Part shown: piece after piece, positions 1-8,670 of the stretch
Position numbering within the stretch: position 1 is the first letter of the stretch
Layout of the letters: every line of letters begins with the position of its first letter
Assembly (NCBI GenBank): GCA_001603685.1
Contig: LUZO01000024.1
Coordinates: 1-10,351 of the forward strand
DNA from: Bacteroidales bacterium Bact_23
GTDB lineage: Bacteria; Bacteroidota; Bacteroidia; Bacteroidales; Lentimicrobiaceae
Direction: 5' to 3'
Length of the DNA stretch: 10,351 bases
The notes under the pieces: model-generated
Told to the model about the DNA's origin: nothing
The model's database searches: none
What the model saw: only the letters and a program-made list of their open reading frames with translations
Position numbers and translations under genes: made by a program

Positions 1-3000
1 GGCTGTCAGGGCACCGCTACCGTTATCCTCACCGATCCCGGCGCACCCCTGGCCGTTACCGTTACAGTTGACCAGCAGGTAAGCTGCTTTGGCGGGAATG
101 ACGGACAGGCAACGGCTACCGCATCAGGAGGCGTACCACCATACTCCTATCTGTGGAATGATCCGCTGGCACAAACCACCGCCACCGCAACGGGACTGGC
201 AGCAGGAACCTACACCGTTACCGTTACCGATTCGCAGGGCGCGCAGGCCACCGCTACCGTAACCATAACCCAGCCCACTGAGCTGATTGCTTCGATAACC
301 CCGCTTACGGCCACCCTGTGTGAAGGCGAAACCCTTGTAATGAACGGCCACCACACCGGCGGTACCGAACCGGCCACCGCCCACCTGTGGATTGGAACGG
401 GCGCCGCCATGCTTAACGATGCCACCCTTGAAAATCCGACCTTCACCGCTGCATTGCCCGGCACCTACACCCTGTTCTATATGGTAACCGATGCCAATGG
501 GTGCGATGCCATCTCGGCAACGGAAGCCATCATCACGGTTGAGGAGATAACCGTTCCGCAGTTCGACCCCATCGGGCCGCTCTGTCTGAACGCTGCCGCC
601 CCTGCCCTGCCGTCAATTTCGACCAACGGAATTACCGGAACCTGGAACCCGGCAACCATCTCAACCGCCGCAGTGGGAACCTTTACCTACACCTTTACCC
701 CTGATGGCGGACAGTGCGCGGTAGTAACCACCCTGGACATCACCATTGATGATCAGGTTACTCCGCAGTTTGCTCAGATCGGACCACTCTGCCAGAACAG
801 CACCCCGCCCGGTCTGCCGGCTACCTCGCAGAACGGCATAACCGGAACCTGGAACCCGGCAGCCATCAGCACCGCCGTGGCAGGAACCTTCACCTTTACC
901 TTTACGCCGGATGACGGCCAGTGCGGTGTAGCCGTTAATATGACAATTACCGTTATTGAAGAGCTTACCCCCACCTTTACACAGATCGGCCCGCTCTGCT
1001 TTAACAGCACGGCACCGGGACTGCCCGCAGTTTCGCTCGAAGGAATCGTCGGAACCTGGGATCCCCCGGCCATCAATACCGGTGTAGCCGGAATGGTTAC
1101 CCACACCTTTACTCCGGATGATCCCAATGCCTGTTATACCCAGGCTACAATGAATATCGTGATTACCGACGAACTGCTGGTAACCGTAACCCACACCGAT
1201 CCCACCACTCCGGGAGGTACGGACGGAACAGCCACGGCCACGGTAACCGGAGGAACTCCGCCCTACACCTACCTGTGGGATGATCCGCTGGCACAGACCA
1301 CTGCCACCGCAACCGGACTGACAGCAGGAACCTACACCGTGCTGGTTACCGATATTAACGGCTGCGAAGGCACCGCTTCCGTTACCCTCACCGATCCCAT
1401 ACCTGAGCTGGTGGTAACCATTACCGATGTTCAGCATGTAAGCTGCTACGGAGGAAACGACGGTGCAGCAACCGCCGCCGTTACCGGAGGCGTTCCGCCC
1501 TACACCTATCTGTGGAACGACCCGGCGGCACAAACAACCGCCACCGCCACCGGACTAACAGCGGGAACCTACACCGTTACCGTTACCGATGCCGCAGGAA
1601 CCGTAGTAACAGTAACCGTTGTAATCACCCAGCCGGATGAGCTTGCCGCCACGGTAACCCATACCGATGAAACCTACTTTGGCGCCAACGACGGTACCAT
1701 AACCATTACCAATCCTGCCGGTGGCTCGGGCGCATACGAGTACAGCCTCGATAACATAACCTGGCAGCCGGGCAATGTATTTACCGGCCTTGCTCCGGGA
1801 AGCTACCCCGTTTACATCCGCGATGCCAATGCCCCCGATTGCGTGATACTGCTTCAGACTGAGGTGATTCAGCCGGCCGATGCGCTTACCGCCGATGTGG
1901 ACTTCACTGATGTTACCTGTTTTGGCGGAAGCGACGGAACCATTACCATCACCAATCCGCAGAACGGCACCGCCGGCTACGAATACAGCATCGACGGCGG
2001 CCTTACCTGGCACGGCAGCGGCACATTTACCGGCCTTGCGGCAGGAAGCTACACCGTTATGCTGAGAGATGCCAACCATCCGGAAAACGAGGCAACCCTG
2101 GCCGTCATTACCATTACCCAGCCCGATGAACTTACCGCCACCGTAACCCATACCGATGAAACCTACACCGGAGCAAACGATGGTACCATAACCGTTACCA
2201 ATCCTGCCGGAGGTTCAGGTGCATACGAATACAGCCTCGATGGCATAACCTGGCAGCCGGGAAATCAATTTACCGGTCTTGCTCCCGGCATCTATGAAGT
2301 ATATATCCGCGATGCCAACGCCCCCGACTGCGTGGTACTGCTTCAGGAAGAGGAGATTCAGCCGGCCGATGCGCTTACCGCCGATGTGGACTTCACTGAT
2401 GTTACCTGTTTTGGCGGAAGCGACGGAACCATCACCATCACCAATCCGCAGAACGGCACCGCGGGCTACGAATACAGCATCGACGGCGGCCTCACCTGGC
2501 ACGGCAGCGGTACATTTACCGGCCTGCTGCCCGGCAGCTATGAGGTTAGGCTACGCGATGCCGACCATCCGGAAAATGAGGTAATCCTGACTACCGTTGT
2601 GATTGACGAACCGCAGATTCTCTCGGGGATCGTATTCGTTACCCACGAAACCTTCCCGGGCCTTGAAAACGGAACCATCACCATCAACAACCCTGCCGGC
2701 GGATCGGGCAACTATGAATACAGCCTCGACAGGACCAACTGGCAGGCATCCAATGTATTTACCGGACTTGCCCCCGGAACTTATGAGGTTTACATCCGCG
2801 ATGCCAACGCTCCCGACTGTTACATTATGATTAAAGAGGTTGAGGTTCTGCCCGGCGGTTACCTGAACGCTTCGGTACTCTACTCCCACATCACCTGCTT
2901 TGGGGCCGATGACGGAACCATCAGCATCATCAACCCCATGAACGGCTCGGGCGTTTACCAGTACAGCATCGATGGCGGAGCTACCTGGCAGGACGACGGC

Positions 3001-6000
3001 CTATATACCAATCTGGGGCCGGGCACCTATGTGGTGATGCTGCGCGATGCCAACGACCACAGCAATGAAGTCGTGCTCGATACCGTTGTTATCACCGAGC
3101 CGGCCATCCTGGCTGCTACCGTGACATTCACCCACGAAACCCATCCGGGTGCAAACGACGGAACCATCAGCATTACCAATCCTTCAGGCGGATCCGGCAA
3201 CTATGAGTACAGCATCGACGGCATGCTGACCTGGCACAATGACGGCATCTTTACCGGCCTGGTACCGGGAACCTATGAGGTGTACATCCGCGATGCCGGC
3301 CATCCCGACTGCTTCGTACAGCTCGGTATAATAGAAATTGAAGCCGCTCAGGTGCCTACCGCAACGGTAGAATACACCGACATCACCTGCCACGGCTCCA
3401 CCGATGGAACCATCACCATTTCCGATCCTCAGAACGCCTTCTCGGGCAATTACGAATACAGCATCAACAACGGTGCAAGCTGGCAAACCAACGGCAGCTA
3501 CACCGGCCTTGCTGCAGGAACCTATGTGGTGATGATCCGCGATGCGGATATTCCGGCCAATTCGGCTATCCTGGCTACCATCACCATCATTGAACCGGGA
3601 CTCCTTGATGCTCAGGTACAACATACCAATGAAACCACCCCGGGCGCCAACGACGGAACCATTACCGTTAGCAATCCTGTGGGAGGTTCGGGAGTGTATG
3701 AGTACAGCATCAACGGAATTATCTGGCAGACAAGCGGCGTATTTACCGGACTGACACCCGGATTCTATATGGTATTTATCCGCGATGCAAACCATCCCGA
3801 TTGTGTCGTAAACCTGGGAACTCTGCAGATTCTGCCTGCCGGTGAAATTACCGCTCAGGTTGACCATGAGAATGTAAGTTGCTTCGGCGGAAACGACGGA
3901 AGCATCACCATCAGCAACCCTACGGGAGGTTCGGGCGTGTATGAGTACAGCATCGACGGCGGAACCAGCTGGCAGCCCGACGGCTACTTCGGTAACCTGA
4001 CGGCAGGCAGCTATACCGTAATGATTCGCGATGCCAACGACCCGGCCGTTACTTATGAACTGGGAACCGTTATCATCACACAGCCTGCCATCCTGCATGC
4101 CCAGGTTACCGTTACCGGTGAAACCGTGCCCGGCGCCAACGACGGAACCATCAGCATTACCAATCCTTCCGGCGGATCGGGCAATTACGAGTACAGCATC
4201 GACGGAATCAATTGGCAGATAAGCGGCCTGTTTGAGAATCTGGCACCCGGTACCTATCAGGCCTACATCCGCGATGCCAATGCACCCGATTGCTTCGTAC
4301 TGCTGCAAACCGTTGTGGTTGAACCTGCAGGAACACTCACGGCTACGGTTAACGGCAGCAATGTTACCTGCTTTGGAGGTTCCGACGGATCCATCACCAT
4401 TACCAATCCCGCGGGCGGATCGGGCAACTACGAATACAGCCTGAACGGCGTTAACTGGCAGGCATCCAATGTCTTTGCCAATCTTCCCGCCGGCAGCTAT
4501 ACCGTAAGGATGCGCGATGCAAACAACCCCGCAAACCAGGTAACGCTGACAACGATAATTATCTCGCAGCCTCAGGTACTCTACGCCGATGTGGACTGGA
4601 CCAACGAAACCCTGCCCGGCGCCAACGACGGTACCATTACCATCAGCAACCCCACCGGCGGATCGGGCAATTACGAGTTCAGCATCGACGGAAACAACTG
4701 GCAGGCAAGCGGCCTGTTTGAGAATCTGGCACCCGGCGCTTACGATGTGTACATCCGCGATGCCAATGCACCCGATTGCTTCCTCATGCTGCAGACCGTC
4801 ATCATCCAGCCGGCCGGCGCACTTACCGCTGAGGTTGACCGTGAAAATGTAAGCTGCTTCGGCGGAAACGACGGAAGCATCACCGTAAGCAATCCTTCCG
4901 GAGGCTCAGGCAATTACGAGTACAGCATCGACGGAATCAACTGGCAGACAAACGGCTTCTTCGGAAACCTGATTGCCGGCACCTATACCGTAAGGATGCG
5001 CGATGCCGATGACCCGGCCAATGAAGTAACCCTGGCAATAATTACCCTCACTCAGCCGCAGATACTTGCCGCTACCGTGACTCATGACGATGAAACCCTG
5101 CCCGGAGCCAACGACGGAGCCATTCATGTAACCAACCCCACCGGCGGTTCGGGAGCCTATGAATTCAGCATCGACGGAATCAACTGGCAGACAAGCGGTG
5201 AGTTCCTGAATCTGGCACCCGGTGATTACGAGGTGTACATCCGCGATGCCAATCAGCCCGACTGCTACAGAATGCTCGAAACGGTTACCATTCTGCCTGC
5301 AGGAGCGCTTACTGCTGAGCTGACCCATACCGATGTTACCTGCTTCGGTGGCGATGACGGTACCATTACTGTTATCAACCCCTCAGGAGGATCGGGCAAC
5401 TACGAATTCAGCATTGACGGTACCAACTGGCAGGCCGATCCCACTTTCGGCGGACTCATCGCCGGAGATTATACCGTCTGGATGCGCGATGCCAATGATC
5501 CGGCCAATAGCTCAGTAATTGGAAGCGTAACCATTGGCCAGCCGGATGTACTTCACGCCGATGTTAACTGGACCAACGAAACCCTGATTGGCGCCAACGA
5601 CGGTACCATAACCATCACCAACCCCACCGGCGGTTCGGGAGTTTATCAGTACAGCATCGACGGCGGCCTCACCTGGCATGACGACGGCAACTTTACCAAT
5701 CTGGCGCCGGGAATTTATGAGGTTTACATCCGCGATGCCAACGCCCCCGACTGCTACAGACTGCTGCAAACCGTTGAAATTCTGCCGGCAGGCGCACTCT
5801 CCGCCCAGCTCAGCCATAGCGATGTTACCTGCTTCGGCGGAAACGACGGAAGCATCACCATCATCAATCCAACGGGCGGCTCGGGCGATTACGAATTCAG
5901 CATCGACGGCACCAACTGGCAGGCCGACCCGCACTTCGGCGGACTGGCTGCCGGAACCTACACCGTCTGGATGCGCGATGCCAGCGATCCTGCACAGACC

Positions 6001-7896
6001 AGAAATCTCGGAACCGTCACCATCGGCGAACCCGAACTGCTCTCGGCCGTACCGGTTGCCCTGCCGGTAAGCTGCGCCGGACTGAACGACGGAGTGATCG
6101 AATTCACCATGATGACGGGCGGCTACGGCACCTATCAGTTCAGCATCAGCGACGGAGCATCGTGGCAGCCGGCGCCGGTGTTCAGCAACCTGGCTCCCGG
6201 CATCTACAGAACCTGGATCCGCGATGCCGCTTATCAGGATTGTGAGGTATTCCTTGCCGAAATCACCATCACCGAACCCGATCCCATCACGGCCCAGGCC
6301 GATACCACACCCACCACCTGCGGCGAAGACAACGGAAGCATAGTGGTTACCGCCTCGGGCGGAACCGGAAACCTCCAGTTTATGCTGCAGGGCGCCGGCG
6401 GATGGCAGAACGAACCTGAATTTGAAAATCTGGCCGCCGGAACCTACACCATCCTGATCAGGGATGAGGCCGGATGCAGCATCAGCCTTACGGGCGTCAC
6501 CGTGGGCGCGGTACCTCCGCCACAGATTGTTAACCTCGACATTCACAATGCCTTCAACGGCGTACCCGACGGAAGCGTTACCATCATTGCCACCGGCACC
6601 GAACCGCTGGAATACAGCCTTGACGGCGTTAACTGGCAGAGTTCCAACACCTTCACCAACCTGGATGTGGGTCACTACACCGCATGGGTAAGGGATGCCG
6701 ACGGCTGTATCGTAACCGAAGAGTTCGACATCCTCAACACCGTAATCGGCGAGGTGCAGATCTCCACCGAGAATGTAACCTACTGTATGAACCTGCCGGT
6801 GATTATTCCGGTGGATTCCAGGGATTTCTATGAGATCTCCTCCTTTATTCTGGAGCTTGAGTTCGATCCCAGTATCATCTCATTCAACGGACTGCTGGAC
6901 AAGAATATAAATCTGGCTGGCGGTGAATTCAGTTTCAGCATCACCGGCAACATCCTGCAGATCCGCTTCTCAATCTTCAACGGGTCGGCTACGGTTCCCA
7001 GCGGACAGCAACTGTTCTCGCTGAGTTTCGACGCACTTGCACCGGGCAATACCGCCCTTACCTGGAACTGGCTGCAGTGCATCATCTTCTCATCGGGCAA
7101 CGACCAGTTGCCGGGCATCTATGTGGATGGCTCCGCCGAGATTCTGCCCAGCCCGGAAATCTTTACCCTGGGCGACGGCACCTACTGTACCGGCGATTCG
7201 CTGACGCTGATGGCGGGAACCGCCACCGGCGAACTGCTCGACTACTACTGGACAGGCCCCGGCGGAAAATACCATACCGGACAGTACTGGAATATGGGCA
7301 ACGCACTCACCAACTATTCGGGAAGCTATACCGTGGTTGCCACCAACAGCTACCTGTGTAAGGCTGAGGCTGAGCTTGAGGTAGAGGTATTTACCTCGCC
7401 CGTCATCCACATCGGCTATGCCGATACCATCTGCTACGGCCGTCCCGTTCTGCTCGATCCGGGAAGCGGATACACCTCATACCTGTGGCACGACGGCTCT
7501 ACTTACCAGAGTATGGTGGCCATCGAAGCCGGCGATTACTGGGTACAGGTTGAGGATGAACACGGTTGCCGCGGCATGGATGCGGTTACCCTGGTACCCT
7601 GCAACATTGAACTGCTGGTTCCCAACGCTTTCACCCCCAACGGCGACGGACTGAACGATATCTTCAGGCCTATTTTCAGGGGCTGGGAGCCTTCGAACTA
7701 CTCGATGCACATCTATTCGAAGTGGGGACAGCTACTTTACGAAAGTTACGATCCGGGTGAAGGATGGGATGGAACGGTCAACGGTGTACTTGCCCCGCCC
7801 GATTCGTTTGTATATGTCATTGCCTTTGAAGCTCCTTCGTATGTAACCAGGCTCAGCAGCAGCCCCGTTACCGGAAGCGTAACGCTGATCAGATAA
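1..7896 (+). CDS. Giant modular SprB-type adhesin with T9SS type B sorting domain (5' partial)
   Basis: The frame is open from base 1 to the TAA at 7894-7896 and gives 2631 residues. The first in-frame ATG (340) falls inside an Ig-like module, so the real start and signal peptide lie upstream of the window. Visible order by residue: end of a SprB-like module and one complete one (1 to about 95), an Ig-like module (96-183), three 69-residue modules (184-390), two SprB-like modules (392-548), nine A/B dyads (549-2014), three divergent modules (2015-2249), a cohesin-like domain (about 2249-2385), two Ig/PKD-like modules (to 2535) and a C-terminal domain with PNAFTPNGDGLND (2536-2631). Family knowledge: SprB of Flavobacterium johnsoniae is the mobile gliding adhesin exported by T9SS, and this C-terminal domain directs T9SS export and surface anchoring. 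A role in gliding or attachment is inferred; many proteins of this type have no known ligand. The protein is rich in Thr, Gly and Asp and nearly free of lysine. Two hairpins follow the stop. Confidence 0.95.
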   Translation, partial: GCQGTATVILTDPGAPLAVTVTVDQQVSCFGGNDGQATATASGGVPPYSYLWNDPLAQTTATATGLAAGTYTVTVTDSQGAQATATVTITQPTELIASITPLTATLCEGETLVMNGHHTGGTEPATAHLWIGTGAAMLNDATLENPTFTAALPGTYTLFYMVTDANGCDAISATEAIITVEEITVPQFDPIGPLCLNAAAPALPSISTNGITGTWNPATISTAAVGTFTYTFTPDGGQCAVVTTLDITIDDQVTPQFAQIGPLCQNSTPPGLPATSQNGITGTWNPAAISTAVAGTFTFTFTPDDGQCGVAVNMTITVIEELTPTFTQIGPLCFNSTAPGLPAVSLEGIVGTWDPPAINTGVAGMVTHTFTPDDPNACYTQATMNIVITDELLVTVTHTDPTTPGGTDGTATATVTGGTPPYTYLWDDPLAQTTATATGLTAGTYTVLVTDINGCEGTASVTLTDPIPELVVTITDVQHVSCYGGNDGAATAAVTGGVPPYTYLWNDPAAQTTATATGLTAGTYTVTVTDAAGTVVTVTVVITQPDELAATVTHTDETYFGANDGTITITNPAGGSGAYEYSLDNITWQPGNVFTGLAPGSYPVYIRDANAPDCVILLQTEVIQPADALTADVDFTDVTCFGGSDGTITITNPQNGTAGYEYSIDGGLTWHGSGTFTGLAAGSYTVMLRDANHPENEATLAVITITQPDELTATVTHTDETYTGANDGTITVTNPAGGSGAYEYSLDGITWQPGNQFTGLAPGIYEVYIRDANAPDCVVLLQEEEIQPADALTADVDFTDVTCFGGSDGTITITNPQNGTAGYEYSIDGGLTWHGSGTFTGLLPGSYEVRLRDADHPENEVILTTVVIDEPQILSGIVFVTHETFPGLENGTITINNPAGGSGNYEYSLDRTNWQASNVFTGLAPGTYEVYIRDANAPDCYIMIKEVEVLPGGYLNASVLYSHITCFGADDGTISIINPMNGSGVYQYSIDGGATWQDDGLYTNLGPGTYVVMLRDANDHSNEVVLDTVVITEPAILAATVTFTHETHPGANDGTISITNPSGGSGNYEYSIDGMLTWHNDGIFTGLVPGTYEVYIRDAGHPDCFVQLGIIEIEAAQVPTATVEYTDITCHGSTDGTITISDPQNAFSGNYEYSINNGASWQTNGSYTGLAAGTYVVMIRDADIPANSAILATITIIEPGLLDAQVQHTNETTPGANDGTITVSNPVGGSGVYEYSINGIIWQTSGVFTGLTPGFYMVFIRDANHPDCVVNLGTLQILPAGEITAQVDHENVSCFGGNDGSITISNPTGGSGVYEYSIDGGTSWQPDGYFGNLTAGSYTVMIRDANDPAVTYELGTVIITQPAILHAQVTVTGETVPGANDGTISITNPSGGSGNYEYSIDGINWQISGLFENLAPGTYQAYIRDANAPDCFVLLQTVVVEPAGTLTATVNGSNVTCFGGSDGSITITNPAGGSGNYEYSLNGVNWQASNVFANLPAGSYTVRMRDANNPANQVTLTTIIISQPQVLYADVDWTNETLPGANDGTITISNPTGGSGNYEFSIDGNNWQASGLFENLAPGAYDVYIRDANAPDCFLMLQTVIIQPAGALTAEVDRENVSCFGGNDGSITVSNPSGGSGNYEYSIDGINWQTNGFFGNLIAGTYTVRMRDADDPANEVTLAIITLTQPQILAATVTHDDETLPGANDGAIHVTNPTGGSGAYEFSIDGINWQTSGEFLNLAPGDYEVYIRDANQPDCYRMLETVTILPAGALTAELTHTDVTCFGGDDGTITVINPSGGSGNYEFSIDGTNWQADPTFGGLIAGDYTVWMRDANDPANSSVIGSVTIGQPDVLHADVNWTNETLIGANDGTITITNPTGGSGVYQYSIDGGLTWHDDGNFTNLAPGIYEVYIRDANAPDCYRLLQTVEILPAGALSAQLSHSDVTCFGGNDGSITIINPTGGSGDYEFSIDGTNWQADPHFGGLAAGTYTVWMRDASDPAQTRNLGTVTIGEPELLSAVPVALPVSCAGLNDGVIEFTMMTGGYGTYQFSISDGASWQPAPVFSNLAPGIYRTWIRDAAYQDCEVFLAEITITEPDPITAQADTTPTTCGEDNGSIVVTASGGTGNLQFMLQGAGGWQNEPEFENLAAGTYTILIRDEAGCSISLTGVTVGAVPPPQIVNLDIHNAFNGVPDGSVTIIATGTEPLEYSLDGVNWQSSNTFTNLDVGHYTAWVRDADGCIVTEEFDILNTVIGEVQISTENVTYCMNLPVIIPVDSRDFYEISSFILELEFDPSIISFNGLLDKNINLAGGEFSFSITGNILQIRFSIFNGSATVPSGQQLFSLSFDALAPGNTALTWNWLQCIIFSSGNDQLPGIYVDGSAEILPSPEIFTLGDGTYCTGDSLTLMAGTATGELLDYYWTGPGGKYHTGQYWNMGNALTNYSGSYTVVATNSYLCKAEAELEVEVFTSPVIHIGYADTICYGRPVLLDPGSGYTSYLWHDGSTYQSMVAIEAGDYWVQVEDEHGCRGMDAVTLVPCNIELLVPNAFTPNGDGLNDIFRPIFRGWEPSNYSMHIYSKWGQLLYESYDPGEGWDGTVNGVLAPPDSFVYVIAFEAPSYVTRLSSSPVTGSVTLIR
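550..1170 (+). repeat. Three tandem 207-bp (69-residue) adhesin modules
   Basis: Three in-frame copies lie within the adhesin gene. The hallmark IGPLC starts at 571, 778 and 985, exactly 207 bases apart. Each module follows the pattern IGPLC, a Pro-rich stretch, GI(T/V)GTW, then a TFTPD motif and a second Cys before a beta-strand ending in IT(I/V). This module type recurs in large Bacteroidota proteins with gliding-associated C-termini; I do not assign it a named domain. Two cysteines per module (IGPLC and the one after TFTPD) suggest an internal disulfide, which is inference. Confidence 0.85.
1645..6042 (+). repeat. Nine A/B dyads (18 SprB-type modules of 81-83 residues)
   Basis: Eighteen in-frame modules of 243-249 bases alternate strictly between two types. 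A modules start at 1645, 2134, 2623, 3112, 3607, 4096, 4582, 5068 and 5554. B modules start at 1888, 2377, 2866, 3358, 3850, 4339, 4825, 5311 and 5800. A modules carry GANDGTI (GLENGTI in the third) and end with a YIRDAN-type motif followed by PDC. B modules carry (V/I)(T/S)CFGG-like cysteine motifs at the start and an (M/L/I)RDA motif near the end without a following cysteine. Both share NPxGGSGxYEYSxDG, a WQ or WH pair and FxxLxxGxY. Each module probably forms one Ig-like beta-sandwich, giving a long fibre. The dyad, about 489 bases, looks like the unit of duplication. Confidence 0.93.
1866..2525 (+). repeat. Near-identical 171-bp segments of dyads 1 and 2
   Basis: Bases 1866-2036 and 2355-2525 lie exactly 489 bases apart and differ at four positions only. 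All four are third-codon-position changes that keep the amino acid (Ile, Ala, Leu, Gly). The other dyads are far more diverged, so this pair reflects a recent duplication or gene conversion. Such a repeat could allow loss or gain of a dyad by recombination and is a risk point for assembly. Confidence 0.9.
6745..7140 (+). other. Cohesin-like domain within the adhesin
   Basis: After the last SprB-like module the protein changes character. A segment runs from a VQIS-type strand through LELEFDPSIISF, then IRFSIFNG and LFSLSFDAL, to a closing strand near EILPS. The hydrophobic LxxxFDPxxxxF pattern followed by LxFxA strands is typical of cohesin-fold domains, known from cellulosomes and common in large secreted bacterial proteins. 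Dockerin binding is not implied; in Bacteroidota such domains are usually structural or adhesive. The call rests on pattern only. Confidence 0.65.
7606..7893 (+). other. T9SS type B sorting / gliding-motility-associated C-terminal domain
   Basis: The last 96 residues hold PNAFTPNGDGLND, then a MHIYSKWGQLLYES-type strand with a GWDG turn, and finish with a VTGSVTLIR strand. This is the layout of the gliding-motility-associated C-terminal domain (CHU_C, TIGR04131), which marks cargo of the type IX secretion system. It sits at the exact end of the frame, as expected for a sorting signal, so the 3' end of the gene is intact. Confidence 0.95.
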
Positions 7897-7971
7897 AACT
7901 GGTGGAGGAGAGGGATAAGTATGGGTGCCGGCAGAACAGCATAGCCTGAAACTGCAAAGCACCCGAAAAAG

Positions 7972-8031
7972 AAAGCTGTTTCCCCGGCAATGCTCAGTTG
8001 CCCCCCTGACGGGCCGGAGATTAACAGCTTT
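7972..8031 (+). terminator. Terminator-like hairpin after the adhesin gene
   Basis: Starting 75 bases after the stop, AAAGCTGTT (7972-7980) pairs with AACAGCTTT (8023-8031), a 9-bp stem. An inner CCGGC/GCCGG stem (7984-7988 with 8013-8017) and a 24-nt loop complete it. A short pyrimidine-rich, T-containing run follows. The position fits transcription termination of the adhesin, though the T-tract is not a clean run. Confidence 0.6.
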
Positions 8032-8043
8032 TCTTGTCTCTAT

Positions 8044-8085
8044 GCCGGAATAAAGGAGTGCGGATTAGGCGTCCGGCTGCTTTTT
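8044..8085 (+). terminator. Second terminator-like hairpin with T-run
   Basis: GCCGGA (8044-8049) pairs with TCCGGC (8072-8077), and five T bases follow at 8081-8085. The 22-nt loop is long and the stem short, so it is weaker than the first hairpin. It may be a back-up terminator for the adhesin transcript. Confidence 0.4.
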
Positions 8086-8301
8086 GATACTATATAATTG
8101 CTTCTCAAAGCATTATGCTGTACAGATCCAGCACAGGCAATTAATCAATATCAAATTATCATAATATGATGTAAAAGGTAAAACAACGAAAACCCGGAAA
8201 GGTTTAAATCCGGATGGTTGATTTTTACGCAAAAGCCTATGATTCCCGTAACACAATTCAGGGGAATGCCAATCCGTGCAGCAGCGCAAAAACCAGGAAG
8301 A
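8086..8301. other. AT-rich intergenic stretch with nothing identified
   Basis: No credible gene, RNA or mobile element is visible. Short AT-rich dyads occur (for example AGCATTATGCT near 8109-8119), but they are too short to mean much. The string AACGAAAACCC near 8185-8194 recurs in the lead-in of the downstream composite repeats and may be a remnant of that family. Confidence 0.5.
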
Positions 8302-8413
8302 AGCATCAGGCAATAACGAAAACCCACAAGTCCCGGAGGGACGACATTATGGTAGCATCAGACAATAACGAAAACCCACAAGTCCCGGAGGGACGACATT
8401 ATCGTCCGCAGGT
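8302..8413 (+). repeat. Composite hairpin repeat, unit A (plus orientation)
   Basis: Two hairpins GTCCC-GGA-GGGAC lie at 8330-8342 and 8382-8394, 52 bases apart. Each is followed by CGACATTAT, the first then running into GGTAG and the second into CGTCCGCAGGTA. A 49-base lead-in plus hairpin plus tail (8302-8350) repeats at 8354-8402 with one mismatch. The layout resembles REP/BIME elements in general form, but this sequence family is not one I can name. Confidence 0.85.
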
Positions 8414-8470
8414 ACACATGCGTTCTCACAAAGCTAGCCAAATCACCTTGGGTTTACCGCTCTTATTTTC

Positions 8471-8549
8471 AAACGATAATGTCGCTCCTACGGAGCTTGA
8501 TCTTCTGGCGTAGCATTCGTTTCTACCATAATGCCGCTCCTACGGAGCT
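8471..8549 (-). repeat. Composite hairpin repeat, unit C (minus orientation)
   Basis: Hairpins GCTCC-TAC-GGAGC lie at 8484-8496 and 8536-8548, again 52 bases apart. Read on the minus strand they give GCTCC-GTA-GGAGC with tails CGGCATTATGGTAG (first hairpin) and CGACATTATCGTTT (second). The same two tail types in the same order are found in unit A. The spacer between the hairpins is unrelated to that of unit A. Confidence 0.85.
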
Positions 8550-8580
8550 GGATTTTCTGACGCCCCAATCATTTATTAAA

Positions 8581-8663
8581 AAGTCCCGTAGGGACGACAT
8601 TATGGTAGCATCAGACAATAACGAAAACCCACAAGTCCCGGAGGGACGGCATTATCGTCTGCA
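8581..8663 (+). repeat. Composite hairpin repeat, unit B (copy of unit A)
   Basis: Bases 8581-8663 match 8328-8410 of unit A over 83 bases with three differences. The hairpins are GTCCC-GTA-GGGAC at 8583-8595 and GTCCC-GGA-GGGAC at 8635-8647, 52 bases apart, with the inner CATTATGGTAG and outer CATTATCGT tails. The near identity points to a recent local copy. Confidence 0.88.
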
Positions 8664-8670
8664 AATCAAA

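Noticed and set aside
340..342. ATG at 340 as the adhesin start codon
   Set aside because: The frame is open and clearly coding (SprB-like module motifs) from base 1; this Met lies inside a beta-sandwich module.
3184..4308. Long minus-strand open frames inside the adhesin (also 661-1533 and 5512-6675)
   Set aside because: They mirror the periodic codons of the sense repeats, have repetitive, low-information sequence and match no known family pattern. They are shadows.
1..7896. Frameshift or break in the adhesin
   Set aside because: The frame is continuous across all modules, module lengths are regular (81-83 residues in the dyads) and the sorting domain is complete.
7921..7944. Seven-codon open frame (ATG at 7921) after a GGAGGAGAGGG stretch
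   Set aside because: Purine-rich runs are common, Bacteroidota depend little on Shine-Dalgarno sequences, and the peptide is too short to support. It is probably chance.
8113..8313. Minus-strand open frame of 66 codons
   Set aside because: It has no recognisable motif and overlaps the repeat lead-in. Nothing beyond openness supports it.
8302..8663. CRISPR array
   Set aside because: Repeats come as pairs with non-unique spacers (units A and B share the same one), occur in both orientations and contain short hairpins. No cas genes are visible.
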